Part shown: positions 19,498 to 32,000 of the stretch, piece after piece
Layout: each line of letters starts with the position of its first letter
How positions within the stretch are numbered: position 1 is the stretch's first letter
Assembly (NCBI GenBank): GCA_036898135.1
Contig: CM072522.1
Coordinates: 33,988,451-34,052,450, forward strand
Length of the DNA stretch: 64,000 nucleotides
DNA from: Oncomelania hupensis
Lineage: Eukaryota; Mollusca; Gastropoda; Littorinimorpha; Pomatiopsidae
Direction of reading: 5' to 3'
Made by a program: the position numbers and the translations under genes
The notes under the pieces: generated by a model
Database searches by the model: none
Seen by the model: only the letters and a program-made list of their open reading frames with translations
Told to the model about the DNA's origin: nothing

Positions 19498-20973
19498 CAT
19501 GTGATGCGATGATTAACGCCCTCACCATTATCTGAACAAAGATCTGGCACAGTGGGGAGTGGCCTACACCATGGACCAAGTTGCTTGTCATCACTCTTCC
19601 CAAAAAGGGTAACCTTCTGGAGTGTGAAAATTACCGCACCATCAGCCTGATCAGCCATCCCAGCAAGGTCCTCCTGAAAATAATACTCAAAAGGTTAAAA
19701 CCCCAAGCTGAACAAATCATAGCTGAAGAACAAGCGGGATTCAGGGCAGGGCGAAGTACCACTGAACAAATTTTCAACCTCAGAATAATCTGCGAGAAAT
19801 ACCTACAGCACCAACAACATCTATATCATGTGTTTGTAGACTTCAAGAAAACGTTTGACCGAGTCTGGCATGCAGCTCTGTGGGCAACCATGAGAGTGTG
19901 CAACAGCAGCCCTAAAATTATTGAAGTCATCAAAAACCTGTATGACAAGGCTACTAGTGCAGTCCTCCACAACAGCGCCATCGGGAACTGGTTCAGAACA
20001 ACAATCGGTGTGCGTCAATGATGCCTCCTTTCTCCAACACTCTTTAACATCTTCCTAGAGCGCATCATGTCAGATGCCCTTGCAGATCATGAAGGGACAG
20101 TAGGAATAGGGAGTAGAGCAATCTCCAACCTCTGTTTAGCGGATGATATTAATTGATTAGCTGGAGAGGAATAAGAACTTGAACAGTTTGTACAGAGCCT
20201 TGATACCACCTCCAGTGCCTATGGAATGGAAATTTGCAGAGAAGACCAAAATGATGACCAACAACACCAATGGCATCAACATGGACATCAACGTCCAAGG
20301 CCAATCCCTCAACACAGTGCATAGCTTCAAATATTTAGGAGCCATTGTATCAGACAATGGGTCCAGACAGGAAGTCCTCTCCAGGATCGCACAAACAACT
20401 GCTGTCCCGACAAGGTTGAAGCCCATTTGGACAGACAGGACCATCAGTCTACAATCCATGGTAAGGCTGCTGCACTCCCTTGTCGTCTCCATCTTCCTAT
20501 ACACTTGCGAAACATAGATCCTCACAGCAGATTTACAAAGAAGAATACAAAGCATGGAGATGAGGTGCTACAGAAAACTTCTGGGCAATTCCTATACCCA
20601 GCACATCACCAATAACGAAGTCTGACAGACCATCACACAAGCCATTGGACAACACAATGACATGCTCACAGTGGTGAAGAAACGGAAACTCCAATGATAT
20701 GGCGACGTCACCAGAGCATCAGGCCTTGCAAAAATCATCCTGCAAGGCGTGGTGCAAGGAGGCAAAAGAAGAGGGAGACAGAAAAAGAGGTGGGAGGACA
20801 ACATTCAAGATTGGACTAGTTTGACACTGAACGAAGCCATGAGGGTTGCTGAGAACTGAGAAAGATGGAGTACACTGTTTAAACCATGGATACTACATAT
20901 AGAGTCCATGGGTTAAACAATCATCTGTGGTGCCCCAACGACCTTTGAGTTACGGGATGGGATAGGATAGGAT
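19498..20973 (+). mobile_element. RTE-like LINE copy, 5'-truncated and decayed
   Basis: It aligns throughout with the 3' half of the element at 21280-24615 but has stop codons and indels, for example RQ-stop where the template-grip glycine is expected and LADDIN in place of FADDID. It ends in the (AGGAT)n tail. Imperfect repeats aacctctccaca / aaccactccgca flank it. A ~35-bp palindromic insertion interrupts it at about 20878-20911. It is older than the other RTE copies. Confidence 0.85.
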
Positions 20974-21278
20974 AGGAACCACTCCGCATTTGCTTGTGTT
21001 ATTATTGGGACAGTACTGATTCTGATTGTGACAAATTTAAAACTACCCCCGTTGGTGTGCCGGGGGTTTCAGTATAAATAGCTAGTATAACCACTTTCTG
21101 GAAATTTAGTTCTTTAAATTCCCACTGTTGCTGTCTTTCTCATTTGTTCTTTCTCATTCCTGCTCTGTTCTATCAATCTGTTATACTATCTTCTTCTTCG
21201 CTAGACCAGTCACCTACCTTTTTTCTTGAAAACTCTTCTGGGACAAAACTCCCAATTATTTGTGTGTGAGGTCTGTTG

Positions 21279-21558
21279 GTGTGTCTTGGGCAAAAAAGAC
21301 CTGGCAGGGCCCAATCCTCTCCAGGCTGTTGGCCACAGCCGAAATCCACGAATACAGTGTGGCTCGCCTTGGCCCTGAGCACGTGGTCGTTGAACCTGTA
21401 GTCACGTGAGGTTCCTCCGCCCTGGCCGGTGACTTCTGTGTAGAAGACTTTCGCCCAGTGAGGGCCAAGGCGAGCCACACTGTATTCGTGGATTTCGGCT
21501 GTGGCCAACAGCCTGGAGAGGATTGGGCCCTGCCAGGTCTTTTTTGCCCAAGACACAC
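21279..21558. repeat. Perfect 98-bp inverted repeat at the RTE 5' end
   Basis: Arms 21279-21376 and 21461-21558 are exact reverse complements, separated by an 84-bp loop. The right arm ends four bases before the ATG at 21562. The structure either belongs to the family's 5' UTR or arose by 5' inversion during insertion. The other RTE copies in the window are too truncated to decide. Confidence 0.95.
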
Positions 21559-24500
21559 TACATGATGACACAATCCACTAATTCCATACCGGATCGGTCG
21601 TCGCCCGGGCCGTCACCCGGCACAAGGACCGCGCCTTCCGTTGGCCACCAGGACGGAGGTGTTAAGTATGCTACTGATGGACAATATAGCAAGATCCGCA
21701 CGAGAAACAACATCGTCATAGGAACCTGGAACGTCAGGACCCTAACTGCGGAAGGAAAATTAGAAGAACTGGCCCACGAGCTGGACCACTATCGATGGAA
21801 CGTTCTAGGTATCAGCGAACTGCGCTGGAAAGGCCTAGGTGAAACAACGACTGACAAAGGCCACAAGCTCTATTTCAGCGGTAGAGATGACAGGCACGAA
21901 CACGGCGTTGGATTCTTGGTCCACAAGAACATTCTAGCCACTGTCATGGGTTGCCGCCCAGTCTCCAGTAGACTCATTACCATCCGTCTGAGAGCAACCC
22001 CTTTCAACATTACCATCATCCAGGCCTATGCCCCAACATCAGACTATGAAGACAGCGAAGTGGAGGATTTTTATGAAAATATACAGGCGGTCCTTGACCA
22101 AGTGCCGAAGAAGGACATAGTCATAGTGCAAGGCGACTGGAATGCCAAGGTTGGCCAAGATGCGCACCGCAACTGGGGAGACACATGCGGACCCCACTGC
22201 AACAACGAGACAAATGACAGGGGTCTGAGGCTATTGGAGTTTGCCAGATACGCTTGGTCTCCACAAAAAATCCAGACGATGGACATGGCACAGTCCCGGC
22301 GGGGAACATCACAACCAGATCGACTACATCATGGTCAAGAAACGCTTCAGATCAAGCATCAACATTGGCAGGACACGCACTTTTCCAGGAGCAGACATTG
22401 GAAGTGACCACGATCTCGTGATGATGTCTTTCCGGCTCCATTTGAAGAGAGTAAATACAGCAAAGTGCACTAGGCTGAAGTTCGACCTGGACAAACTGCA
22501 AGACCCGGAGGTGGCAAAAATATTTCAGGCCACAATTGGAGGGAAATTTGCACCACTGCTTATTTTGGGGGCAGGCGAAGTAGATGTCAACACCATGACC
22601 AATACCTTCAACTCAGCTGTAACAGATGCCGCCACTGAGATCCTTGGCAAGCACCGACCAAAGAAGAAGCCGTGGATCACACCTGAACTTTTGGATCTGT
22701 GTGATAAACGAAGAGAGTTAAAAAAGAAAAAGAACACCTCACAGGGAGCTGATGTCTACCGAAAAATCAACAATGACATCCGAAAAGGCATGCGCACAGC
22801 AAAGGAGAACTGGATAGAAGATCAATGCCAGGAAATAGAGAACAATCTGAACAAGAACAACAGCAAGAAGGCCTACCAGACTGTGAAGCGGCTGACAAGT
22901 GTTAAACAGCCCAAAGTCTCCACTATCCAAAGCAAGTCTGGCATTTGCCTTACAGAAGAACAAGAAGTCTTGGACAGATGGACAGAGTACTGCTCTGACC
23001 TTTACAACCATACACCAAATGGAGACCCATCAGTTCTAGCATGTCCCGAGAGCAGAGAAGAAGAAGAAATCCTCCCAATTCTCCGGGAAGAAGTTGAGGC
23101 AGCAGTGCAATCGCTGAAGAAAGGGAAGTCAGCGGGAGTGGACAACATACCAGCGGAACTGCTACAAGCAGGAGGAGAAGCGATGACTGATGCTCTCACC
23201 ACTATCTGTAACAAGATCTGGCAGAGTGGGGAATGGCCTACACCATGGACCCAGTCGCTTGTCATCACTCTTCCTAAAAAAGGTAACCTTCAGGAGTGTG
23301 AAAATTACCGCACCATCAGCCTCATCAGCCATCCCAGCAAGGTCCTCCTGAAAATAATACTCAACAGGTTGAAACCACAAGCTGAACAAATCATAGCTGA
23401 AGAACAAGCAGGATTCATGGCAGGGCGAAGTACCACTGAACAGATTTTCAACCTCAGAATAATCTGTGAGAAATACCTACAGCACCAACAACATCTATAT
23501 CATGTGTTCATAGACTTCAAGAAGGCATTTGACCGAGTCTGGCATGCAGCTCTATGGGCAACCATGAAAGTGTACAACATCAGCCCTAAAATCATAGAAG
23601 TCATCAAAAGCCTGTATGACAAGGCTACCAGTGCAGTCCTCCATAACAGCGTCATCGGGAACTGGTTCAGAACAACAATCGGTGTGCGTCAAGGATGCCT
23701 ACTCTCTCCAACACTCTTCAACATCTTCCTAGAGCGCATCATGTCAGATGCTCTTGCAGATCACGAAGGCACAGTCAGCATAGGGGGCAGAGCAATCTCC
23801 AATCTTCGTTTTGCGGATGATATTGATGGATTGGCTGGAGAGGAACAAGAACTTGAACAGCTTGTACAGAGGCTTGACACCACCTCCAGAGCTTATGGAA
23901 TGGAAATAAGTGCAGAGAAGACCAAAATGATGACCAACAACACCAATGGCATCAACACGGACATCAAAGTACAAGGCCAATCCCTCAACACAGTGCACAG
24001 CTTCAAATATTTAGGAGCCATTGTGTCAGACAATGGGTCTCGACAGGAAGTCCTCTCCAGGATCGCACAAACAACTGCTGCCCTGACAAGGTTGAAGCCC
24101 ATTTGGAAAGACAGAACCATCAGTCTACATTCCAAAGTAAGACTGCTGCGATCTCTGGTCATCTCCATCTTCCTATATGCTTGCGAAGCATGGACCCTCA
24201 CAGCAGATCTCCAACGAAGAATACAAAGCATGGAGATGAGGTGCTACAGAAGACTTCTGTGCATTTCCTATACCCAACACATCACCAACGTTGAAGTCCG
24301 ACAGACCATCACACAAGCCATTGGACAACACGATGACCTGCTCACAGTGGTGAAGAAACGGAAACTCCGATGGTATGGCCACGTCACCAGATCATCAGGC
24401 CTTGCAAAGACCATTCTGCAAGGCACAGTGCAAGGAGGTAGAAGAAGGGGGAGACCGAAAAAGAGGTGGGAGGACAACATTCGAGAATGGACTGGTTTGA

Positions 24501-24615
24501 CACTGAGCGAAGCCATGAGGGCTGCTGAGGACAGAGAAAGATGGAGTATGCTGGTTAAGCGATCATCTGTGGTGCCCCTACGACCTTCGGGTTATGGGAC
24601 AGGATAGGATAGGAT
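21280..24615 (+). mobile_element. RTE-like non-LTR retrotransposon, nearly full length
   Basis: The 3.3-kb element is flanked by the 11-bp duplication aggtctgttgg (21269-21279 and 24616-24626) inside a family A element. It encodes an APE-type endonuclease followed by reverse transcriptase and ends in an (AGGAT)n tail. The stop codon TAG lies in the tail itself, so there is essentially no 3' UTR, as is typical of the RTE group. Only one coding break was found. The clade call rests on gene order, the GRRRGRPKKRW C-terminal motif and the tail; a tree would be needed to separate RTE from RTEX or Proto2. Confidence 0.9.
21562..24607 (+). pseudogene. RTE endonuclease-reverse transcriptase ORF with one frameshift
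   Basis: The first frame (ATG 21562 to about 22250) has the APE endonuclease motifs TWNVRTL, ISELRWKG, QAYAPT and GDWNAKVGQD. Near 22245-22265 the frame changes, apparently through a small deletion. The second frame (22241-24607) resumes with RRWTWHSP, the Asp-His motif of GSDHDLV, then the reverse transcriptase: LPKKGNLQECENYRTISLIS, AGFMAGRSTTEQ, DFKKAFDRVWH, RQGCLLSPTLFNIF and catalytic FADDIDG. The C-terminal region holds ISYTQHITN, RKLRWYGHVTR and RGRPKKRWEDN. The break removes the segment before the endonuclease TWHSP motif, so this copy is probably inactive unless repaired in relatives. Confidence 0.88.
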
Positions 24616-25164
24616 AGGTCTGTTGGATCAGCTTGGGAATATTGGACGCTTTCTGCCAGGTGGTCACTAGGGCTTCCTATAATATTATTTAGCAATGTAG
24701 GCATTTTATATATTTGTGTTTTGTTGATATTTTATAATGATGTTTGTATTTTATTTTGTTTTTGGAAACGGGGGTTCGATAAATTAGAGTATAGCCTCAG
24801 CGTCCCCTGCATGGGATGTCTTTATTGTAAAGTGACTGGCTGGTGGAGTGCCTCCAGTTTTACCACTAGGGTTGTTTCAGCAGATCTTTTATGCGGATCA
24901 GGGGTTGTCTGGTCCTGATTTAACTCGGAAGAGTCCGCTGGACGTAAAGCAATAATCATGTCATGTAATTTAATATGTAATGTAAATTTGGAAACTAATT
25001 GATTGAAAGGCATTGTTGCTTTGTGATCATGTTATCTCTTCCTCTCTACCGGCTATAGTACTTTCGATATTGCTTGCATTCAAGTAGTAGTTAGTAGTAG
25101 GATTAGATCTGCCTATATCTTGTCCCATCTTTGTGTTTCTGATTGGTTGTCAGGTCTAGCTGGC

Positions 25165-25319
25165 ACAAGACGGTTATGAATCATATTCATAGATTATATC
25201 CTTCAAAACCCATAGTTCGTCGATGAGATTTTGGTAACGATTCAAGCTGGGTGCTCGTTTAGCAAATCCCGGCATTTCATTCCATAAAGGTGCAACTCTG
25301 TTGCTGAATGACTGTGCAT

Positions 25320-25351
<32 letters not shown>

Positions 25352-25795
25352 GGATTTTTATATAGCGGGTACTCCAGCCTATGACCAGACTCACCACGCT
25401 TTACATAGTCATTACATATAAATACATGCACATGATAAAACATCGCTTTTGCTACAATACACCAAAAGACGGAACAGTAAAGGTACAAACTATTTACAAC
25501 TATGTACACAAATTACAATTACGGCTCATTCATTTACGAGTGTTTGTACGATTGTGCTGAATAAAAATTGTATCAATAGAATTTCTTGTTATATTGGTCT
25601 TCTTGCATTCCCAAAAAGTGCTTGTGTCAAGATTATCAATGTTATTAAATATTGTGTACAGTAACACTTGAATTACATCCCTTCTCACTATTCTGGCTTT
25701 TAGTGTTGGCAGTTTTAATGCTGCCAATCTTTCAGTATAACTGGGCGCTTCTCTGAACTCTTTCAATGGCAGCAGACTGTCTTTTAAAAACTTTC
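25165..25795 (-). mobile_element. CR1-group LINE 3' end, split by an ATT-rich insertion
   Basis: Minus-strand frames give YTERLAALKLPTLKARIVRR and RNSIDTIFIQHN in 25766-25530. After a gap, SFSNRVAPLWNEMPGFAKRA appears in 25328-25174, the usual order at the end of CR1-type proteins. Between them (about 25320-25520) is an (ATT)n run followed by 'ggatttttatatagcg', resembling the 3' end of another SINE. The coding region is broken. Confidence 0.7.
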
Positions 25796-25976
25796 CGTTA
25801 GTTTTTTGACAGTACAGAGTATATTTATTTATTGGATTTATTCATCTCGTGCTTACGTAAAATTTTAACAACGATTTTCCAATGAAAAATGTGACGGAAG
25901 AGAGTTTATTAGCAAGCTTCCGGTGTTAGTGATTACCTCCCTTGTGCGTGTTGATGTTGGGTTTTGTTGTGAAGAG

Positions 25977-26082
25977 ATGGAGGACGAAGACAATCTAGTG
26001 CTGTCTGAGGTGAAATTGGAAATTGACATTGCTGAAGAACCAGTGGGAGATTGGATGTCATTGCAAGCGTGGCATGCACAAG
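25977..26082 (+). CDS. Exon 1 of zinc-finger gene 2
   Basis: This 106-nt exon starts at ATG 25977 and ends before gtgagt at 26083. It encodes [20 protein letters not shown] and the following GDWMSLQAWHAQ. Length, end phase and donor are the same as exon 1 of gene 1. The high identity with the other first exons suggests selection on the N-terminal module or recent duplication. Confidence 0.8.
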
Positions 26083-29000
26083 GTGAGTTCAAACAGGAAA
26101 TGCGGGATTCGCTGAACAGCGAAAGTTATCACTGAAGTGTAGTAGTAGTAGTAGTAGGACTTAGTTAGTACTAGTGATCATTAAGCCTCACGGCTTGTTA
26201 ATGTCCCCTCTTTAGCACATATATTTCAGGTCTGATTTAAGCCGGCTCAAGACGCTTTAATGTCCCCTCTTTAGCACATATATTTCAGATCTGATTTAAG
26301 CCGGCTCAAGACGCTCAACTATCAAAATCGTATTTTATAGATTTTAAAATTTCTTGTTCATCAATAAGATTTTTGAAACTGTTTAAAGTTTTTGCCTGTT
26401 TAATATTTTGTGGAAGTTTGTTCCATAGAGGTGCAACTCTATTACTAAAAGTATGTTTTCGAAAATTAGTACGGTTATGCTTAATAAATAATTTGTTAAC
26501 AGAATTTCTTGTTATATCAAATTTGTTTAGTTAAAAAAATTTGTTATATCTAATTCATCAATGTTATTTTAAATTTTATAAGCTTGTATTAGGTCTCCTC
26601 TCACTCTTCTGGCTTTTAGGCTTGGCAGACATGATTCCAGTCTGTCTCTGTAAGAAATATCTTTCAGTCCTGGAACCATTTTAGTTGCTCGTCTTTGTAC
26701 ACGCTCAATAGCAGCAGACTGTCTCTTTAATAAAGGTTACCAAATATTGCCATATTGCATTAAATATTTAAAGTTAGCATAGCATAGCATACTTCAGCAG
26801 GATGATGCAGCCTAAAAAGCCTTTGGCCCTGCATACATTTAGAATTTTTTAGACTCCAAATTGATATCAGAGTAGATGCTGTCCATAAATAACTTGTCTA
26901 GACTATTCTTGAATACATTGAGTGATCTAGCATCCACAGCCTCGGCAGTCAGGTTACAACAAGGAGTTACAACAATAAAACAAGGGGTTACAACAATAAA
27001 ATACTTTTAAAATTTGCGAGTATCGTTAAAAGTTTTAATAAGTTTAAATTTGTGACCTCGTGTTAAACCAACATCATTAAAATGTAAACGAGAACAAGTA
27101 GTTATGGGATCATACAAATTGTGCACAATTTTAAAAATTTATATTAAATCACCCCGCTCTCTCCTATACTTTAAACTGGGCAGCCTCAGTGACTTCAGTC
27201 TCTCCTCGTAGGAGAGTCCTGACATTCCACATATCTTCCTGGTGAATCTGCGCTGGACACCCTCCGATCAAGTCAACATGCCTCCTCAAGTATGGGCACC
27301 AGACGGGGTTAGCGTACTTCAAAATGGGATGTGTAATAACCTTAAAGAGGGGGACCATTATGTCCTTGAATTTATTACTTATAGTTCTTACAAGCAGGGT
27401 TGATATTTTGTTGGCTTTCTTAACAGTACTCTCAATGTGATTCTCAAAGCTGAGCTCTGTATCCATAATCACTCCAAGATCCCTCTCGGCACCAATCGTC
27501 TCAATCTTACACCTTTCTTTACCATCGCTCATAAAATACTCATGCTCTGGATTATTTTTGCCCAGGTGCAACACCTTACTTGCATTTTTCACTATCAAAT
27601 TTAAGTAGCCATGTTTCCGTCCATTCAACCAATTTGTCAATGCATTGCTGCATTCTCTCTTTAGACTCCTCACTTTTATCAACTTCTGCATATGCCTTTG
27701 TGAGATCAGCGAATATCTTTATGTCACACTCCACCTTCTCTGGCATGTCATTTATAAAATATATAAATAATATCAGCCCCAACACGCTCCCCTGAGGGAC
27801 ACCGCTTGTAACACCTATTTTGTCAGAACTATTACCGTTAACAGCCACGTACTGGGTCCTGTCAGTCAGAAAACTCCTTATCCATGCAAGTGGGCTGCCA
27901 CTTATGCTGTTACCTTTTAGTTTCTGTAAAAGTCTTAGATGTGGAACAGTATCAAATGCCTTCCTAAGATCAAGATATACTTAGTCAACTGTGTGACCTT
28001 CATCTAAGGAGGACATCCAGTCATTTATTGTCACCAACAACTGAAACAACTGAGTGACACATGACCTACCCCTGGAAAAGCCAAACTGGTCATCATGTAG
28101 AAGACCATTCTCGACAAAGTGAGCGCAATGCATCTCTAACGAATCCCGCAAATACCTTACAAATGACCGAGGTTAGGCTAACAGGGCGATAGTTACCCAG
28201 AGAACTTTTGTCACCTTTCTTATAGATTGGTTTTTCCTCTGCCTCCTTCCACTCATCATGAATCATGACATCCCTCATGGTTCTATCAAGTAACTTGAGA
28301 GGCAAAGCCAATTCATTCACTAGTTCTTTCAGCATTTAAGGATTAATTTGATCTGGTCCAGGCGACTTGCTAATTTTCAACTGCAACAGGGCCTTACACA
28401 TCTGCTCCTCACTAACGTTAATGATATCCAGTTTTAAATTCACATCACAGTCAAAGTTTGGCACAATAGCGGCAGGCTAATTCCTAAAAGAAAGCCGATA
28501 GTTGCACAAACTACATAGAAAACGTTTTATAAAATTTTTCCAGCCTGTACTCAGGGCAATGCGTTGTTAGCTTTACCTTAGGAAGTGGTAGGGTAATAAT
28601 AATACATGTATCATGAATTTGAATTTGCGTAAATATGGGTGATTTTGGCGGATCCTATAGTGTTTCTGACCTTCCGATCCTATTCCGTAACTCGGAGGTC
28701 GTAGGGGGCACCACAGATGATCGTTTAACCAGCGTACTTCATCTTTCCCTGTCCTCAGCAACCCTGATTGTTTCGCTCAGTGTCAAACCAGTCCATTCTC
28801 GAATGTTGTCCTCCCACCTCTTTTTCGGTCTTCCTCTTCTTCTACCTCCTTGCAAGGTGCCTTGCAGGATGGTCCTTGCAAGACCTGATGATCTGGTGAC
28901 GTGGCCATACCATCGGAGTTTCAGTTTTTTTACCACTGTGAGCAGGTCATCGTGTTGTCCAATGGCTTGTGTGATGGTTTGTCAGACTTTGTCGTTGGTG

Positions 29001-32000
29001 ATGTGCTGGGTATAGGAAATGCCCAGAAGTCTTATGTAGCACCTCATCTCCAGGCGTTGTATTCTTCATTGGAGATCTTCTATGAGGGTCCATGTTCCGC
29101 AAGCATATATTTAGGAAGATGTTGAGTATTATTTTTTCGAAGCCGATTCAGACCAAAACCCAGCTCCAGACAAAAACGCAATTCCTGCCGGTACCACCCA
29201 GACTCCTATGATATTCCATCCCACAAAACCGACTACAGACAAAAAAAAATTCTTTCCCCGCACCATCCCAGAGCGTAACTCCCCGCCCGCTATGTCACTT
29301 CGGCAGACTCCCTGACCTCTTTCCAGGCCAGGATTCAGCTCCTCCAATAATACCCCCACACCCCTACCCAAATCCCCTTCACATCTCTTCACCTGCCCAG
29401 ATACCCCACATTGTTCCATCCCCCTGATCTAAAACAATAAAACAGCTACCCCCCCCCCACCCCCCCACCCTCATCTCAGTGCAGCAAGTTTTTTTTAACA
29501 TATATTGAAGTTGACTGCCTACAACAAAGAAAAAGAATCAAAGAAAAAGAAAGGCGCTGTTAACATTTAGCGATAAAGTTGTTCTGTAGTGGGCTTGGGA
29601 GGTTATTAATATAAACCAAAATTGCAACTGCAAAATGTTACATGAAGCAAAAATGTTTTAGCTTTGTACTTATAGTGATAGTACTGTAGCATAGTTGTTG
29701 TTTTTTAAATTTAAAATATTTTTCCTTTATCATTTTGTTAAGTTCATACATTTTTCTAATTTTTCCATTTTTATAAATCTGATAGGCGATGGAATAAGAA
29801 AAGAACTATCAACCACTGTACTCACTCTCTCTCTCTCACTCTCTCTCTCTCTCTCATTTATTTTGTTGTCTTTGTTATATGAATGCAGTTGTGGGCCTAG
29901 ATAAATATATATAATAATTATTCTATAGCTTTTTGGTTATTAATATACTGCATTGCAGTCTCAATATTGTAATTATATAACATTTGCAGAAATAACATCA
30001 CATGTTTATTCTTGGAGGACACAATTTTTAAAGCATTCGCTATAACTCGGCATTATTTGTTTAAGTTGTTAAATTGCTGATGCTAAATCTTTGAAAAATA
30101 TTTTATTTGCTTAACTCAGCCTAATCCAGTCTCAAAAGGATTTATCCACGATATCCTGGCACCTAGCTTGAACAATAAAGTTCCCACATCAGCCAAAGTA
30201 TTTTTCTTCCAGTACTATCCTATGAATTAGTTGACCCATCAGTTACAGTTTGGTCCAGACTAGTTATGGGAAAATTGATCTTTCTTGTCTGATAACACAT
30301 AGTGGTGGCAGTTCACCAATTTGTAAGATATGTCAGTGTCAACTAAACAATCATGTAATCATAGAAGACGATTAGGGGGCCAGCTAGGAATAGAGCCAAG
30401 GTTTGCAAACTGATACCCTAATTCTAACAATAAAGATTCTTTTCATACTTTTTTTTTTCCATTTGACTATCACTATGTGAAATGAATGAGTATGCTTTAC
30501 AATCTTAACATTAATTCCAAATGCATATATTTATTAAAGCATTTGGTACATGAACCAGTGCTCTCAGCACCTGAACCTAGAAGCTGAAAGTTTATTGACT
30601 GTGTCAGCGGTAATTTTTAAAAGAGATGAAATCATATAGGTTGTAGCAGAGTGGTTGTTCAGTCCATCACTATGCTTGCTGCCAGGAAATATTGACGTGC
30701 AAGATGTTTTTGTTTAGAAATTGCAGAAAGAGAAAGCCAACATGTTCCTCACACCAGCAGTCAGTGGATTGTCAGAGGCACAACAGATGTAGCAGGCAGC
30801 AAGATAAAGGAAGAATTAGCAAGCAGAACAGCATTAAATAGTGACATGATGAAGCCACATGACCTAGCGTCGTCTAACGTGAAGACAGAGCCTGACTGTG
30901 ACACTGAGGTATATGGTGAGCATATTAGTATATTATATAGTACTATTTTAATGTTTTGCCTATATTGTGATTGTAGCTGAATTGCTTTAGTGTTTTGTTT
31001 CTCTAGACCTTACTTAAGTATAGAGCAGACCCTGAGCTAAATTGCTGGCCTTATTTTCCAGTGAACGAATGTTCAATTCCAGAAATCTGAAGAACATTTT
31101 TCATGGAAGTTAACTTTTTAAGGATTTTAAGTTGATGTGATCCACAGACAGATGTGAGTGACAGTTTTATCATCCATCCTGCACTCACCCATGATGTCAT
31201 TGCTGATTTCTTTGTTACAGAGAGGGGAAAGCCATTGGAAACAAAGACAATGTTGGTGAAAACAGAGGGATACTTTGACAGACTTCAAATGGAGTCTGAG
31301 GTAATAATCCAACACAGCGTCTGTCTTACACATTTTCAGCACATGAACTGTGTGGTACATTAACCCAAATGTTATGGTAGTTGGTGTAAAATAATATATC
31401 CTCACAATTGATTTCAGGAGCCACAGGGCCCGGTGTTGTTTAAAGTGAAGACAGAGACTGACACCACCATGATGGAGCCACATGACTCAGAATTGTTTGA
31501 AATGAAGACAGAACCCAACATTGACACTGAAGGATGCAGTAAGTATATTAGTGTTTTATACTTGCAGTAATACTTGTCATGTTGTTATATATGCGTTGTG
31601 ATTGCTACTGAGCTGCTTTACAGTTGAACCTTTCTAGACCTAATGTATAGAATAGACTCTGAGCTAAGTTACATGCCTTTTGTGCCAGTAAACTAGGTTT
31701 CAATTGCACAAGTGGTAGGAAAATTTTTTCTGATGTGAACTCATAGTAATTCAGACTTGAGTGATAAAATCAGCTCTTTAATTTTACGATAAAAAGCGAG
31801 GATTACTATACTATCATTACTACTTCTACTGCTACTACTTCTACTAATAGTAATAATGATAAGATAATAATGGATGCTTAATGCCCCTTATTCCTAAATC
31901 AGACTCAAACAGTGATCAATGTCTCACTGTGATCTGTAACCAATAAACACGCTCCCAGGCTACAAACACTCCTACATACAGAACAAAATCACATTCATCT

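Larger units (their letters stand above)
21045..24985 (+). mobile_element. Family A copy split by an RTE insertion
   Basis: The head (21045-21279) and tail (24627-24985) are one family A element. The RTE element lies between them at the conserved 'aggtctgttggatcagc' block. The A copy's own target-site duplication is seen as aaatttaaaacta before it and aaatttggaaacta after it, an imperfect match. Its target is the same spacer segment hit by the copy at 13267. Confidence 0.8.

Noticed and set aside
21173..21571. Minus-strand frame of 132 codons, and another at 21256-21573
   Set aside because: They read through the 98-bp inverted repeat and the family A flank; no domain is visible.
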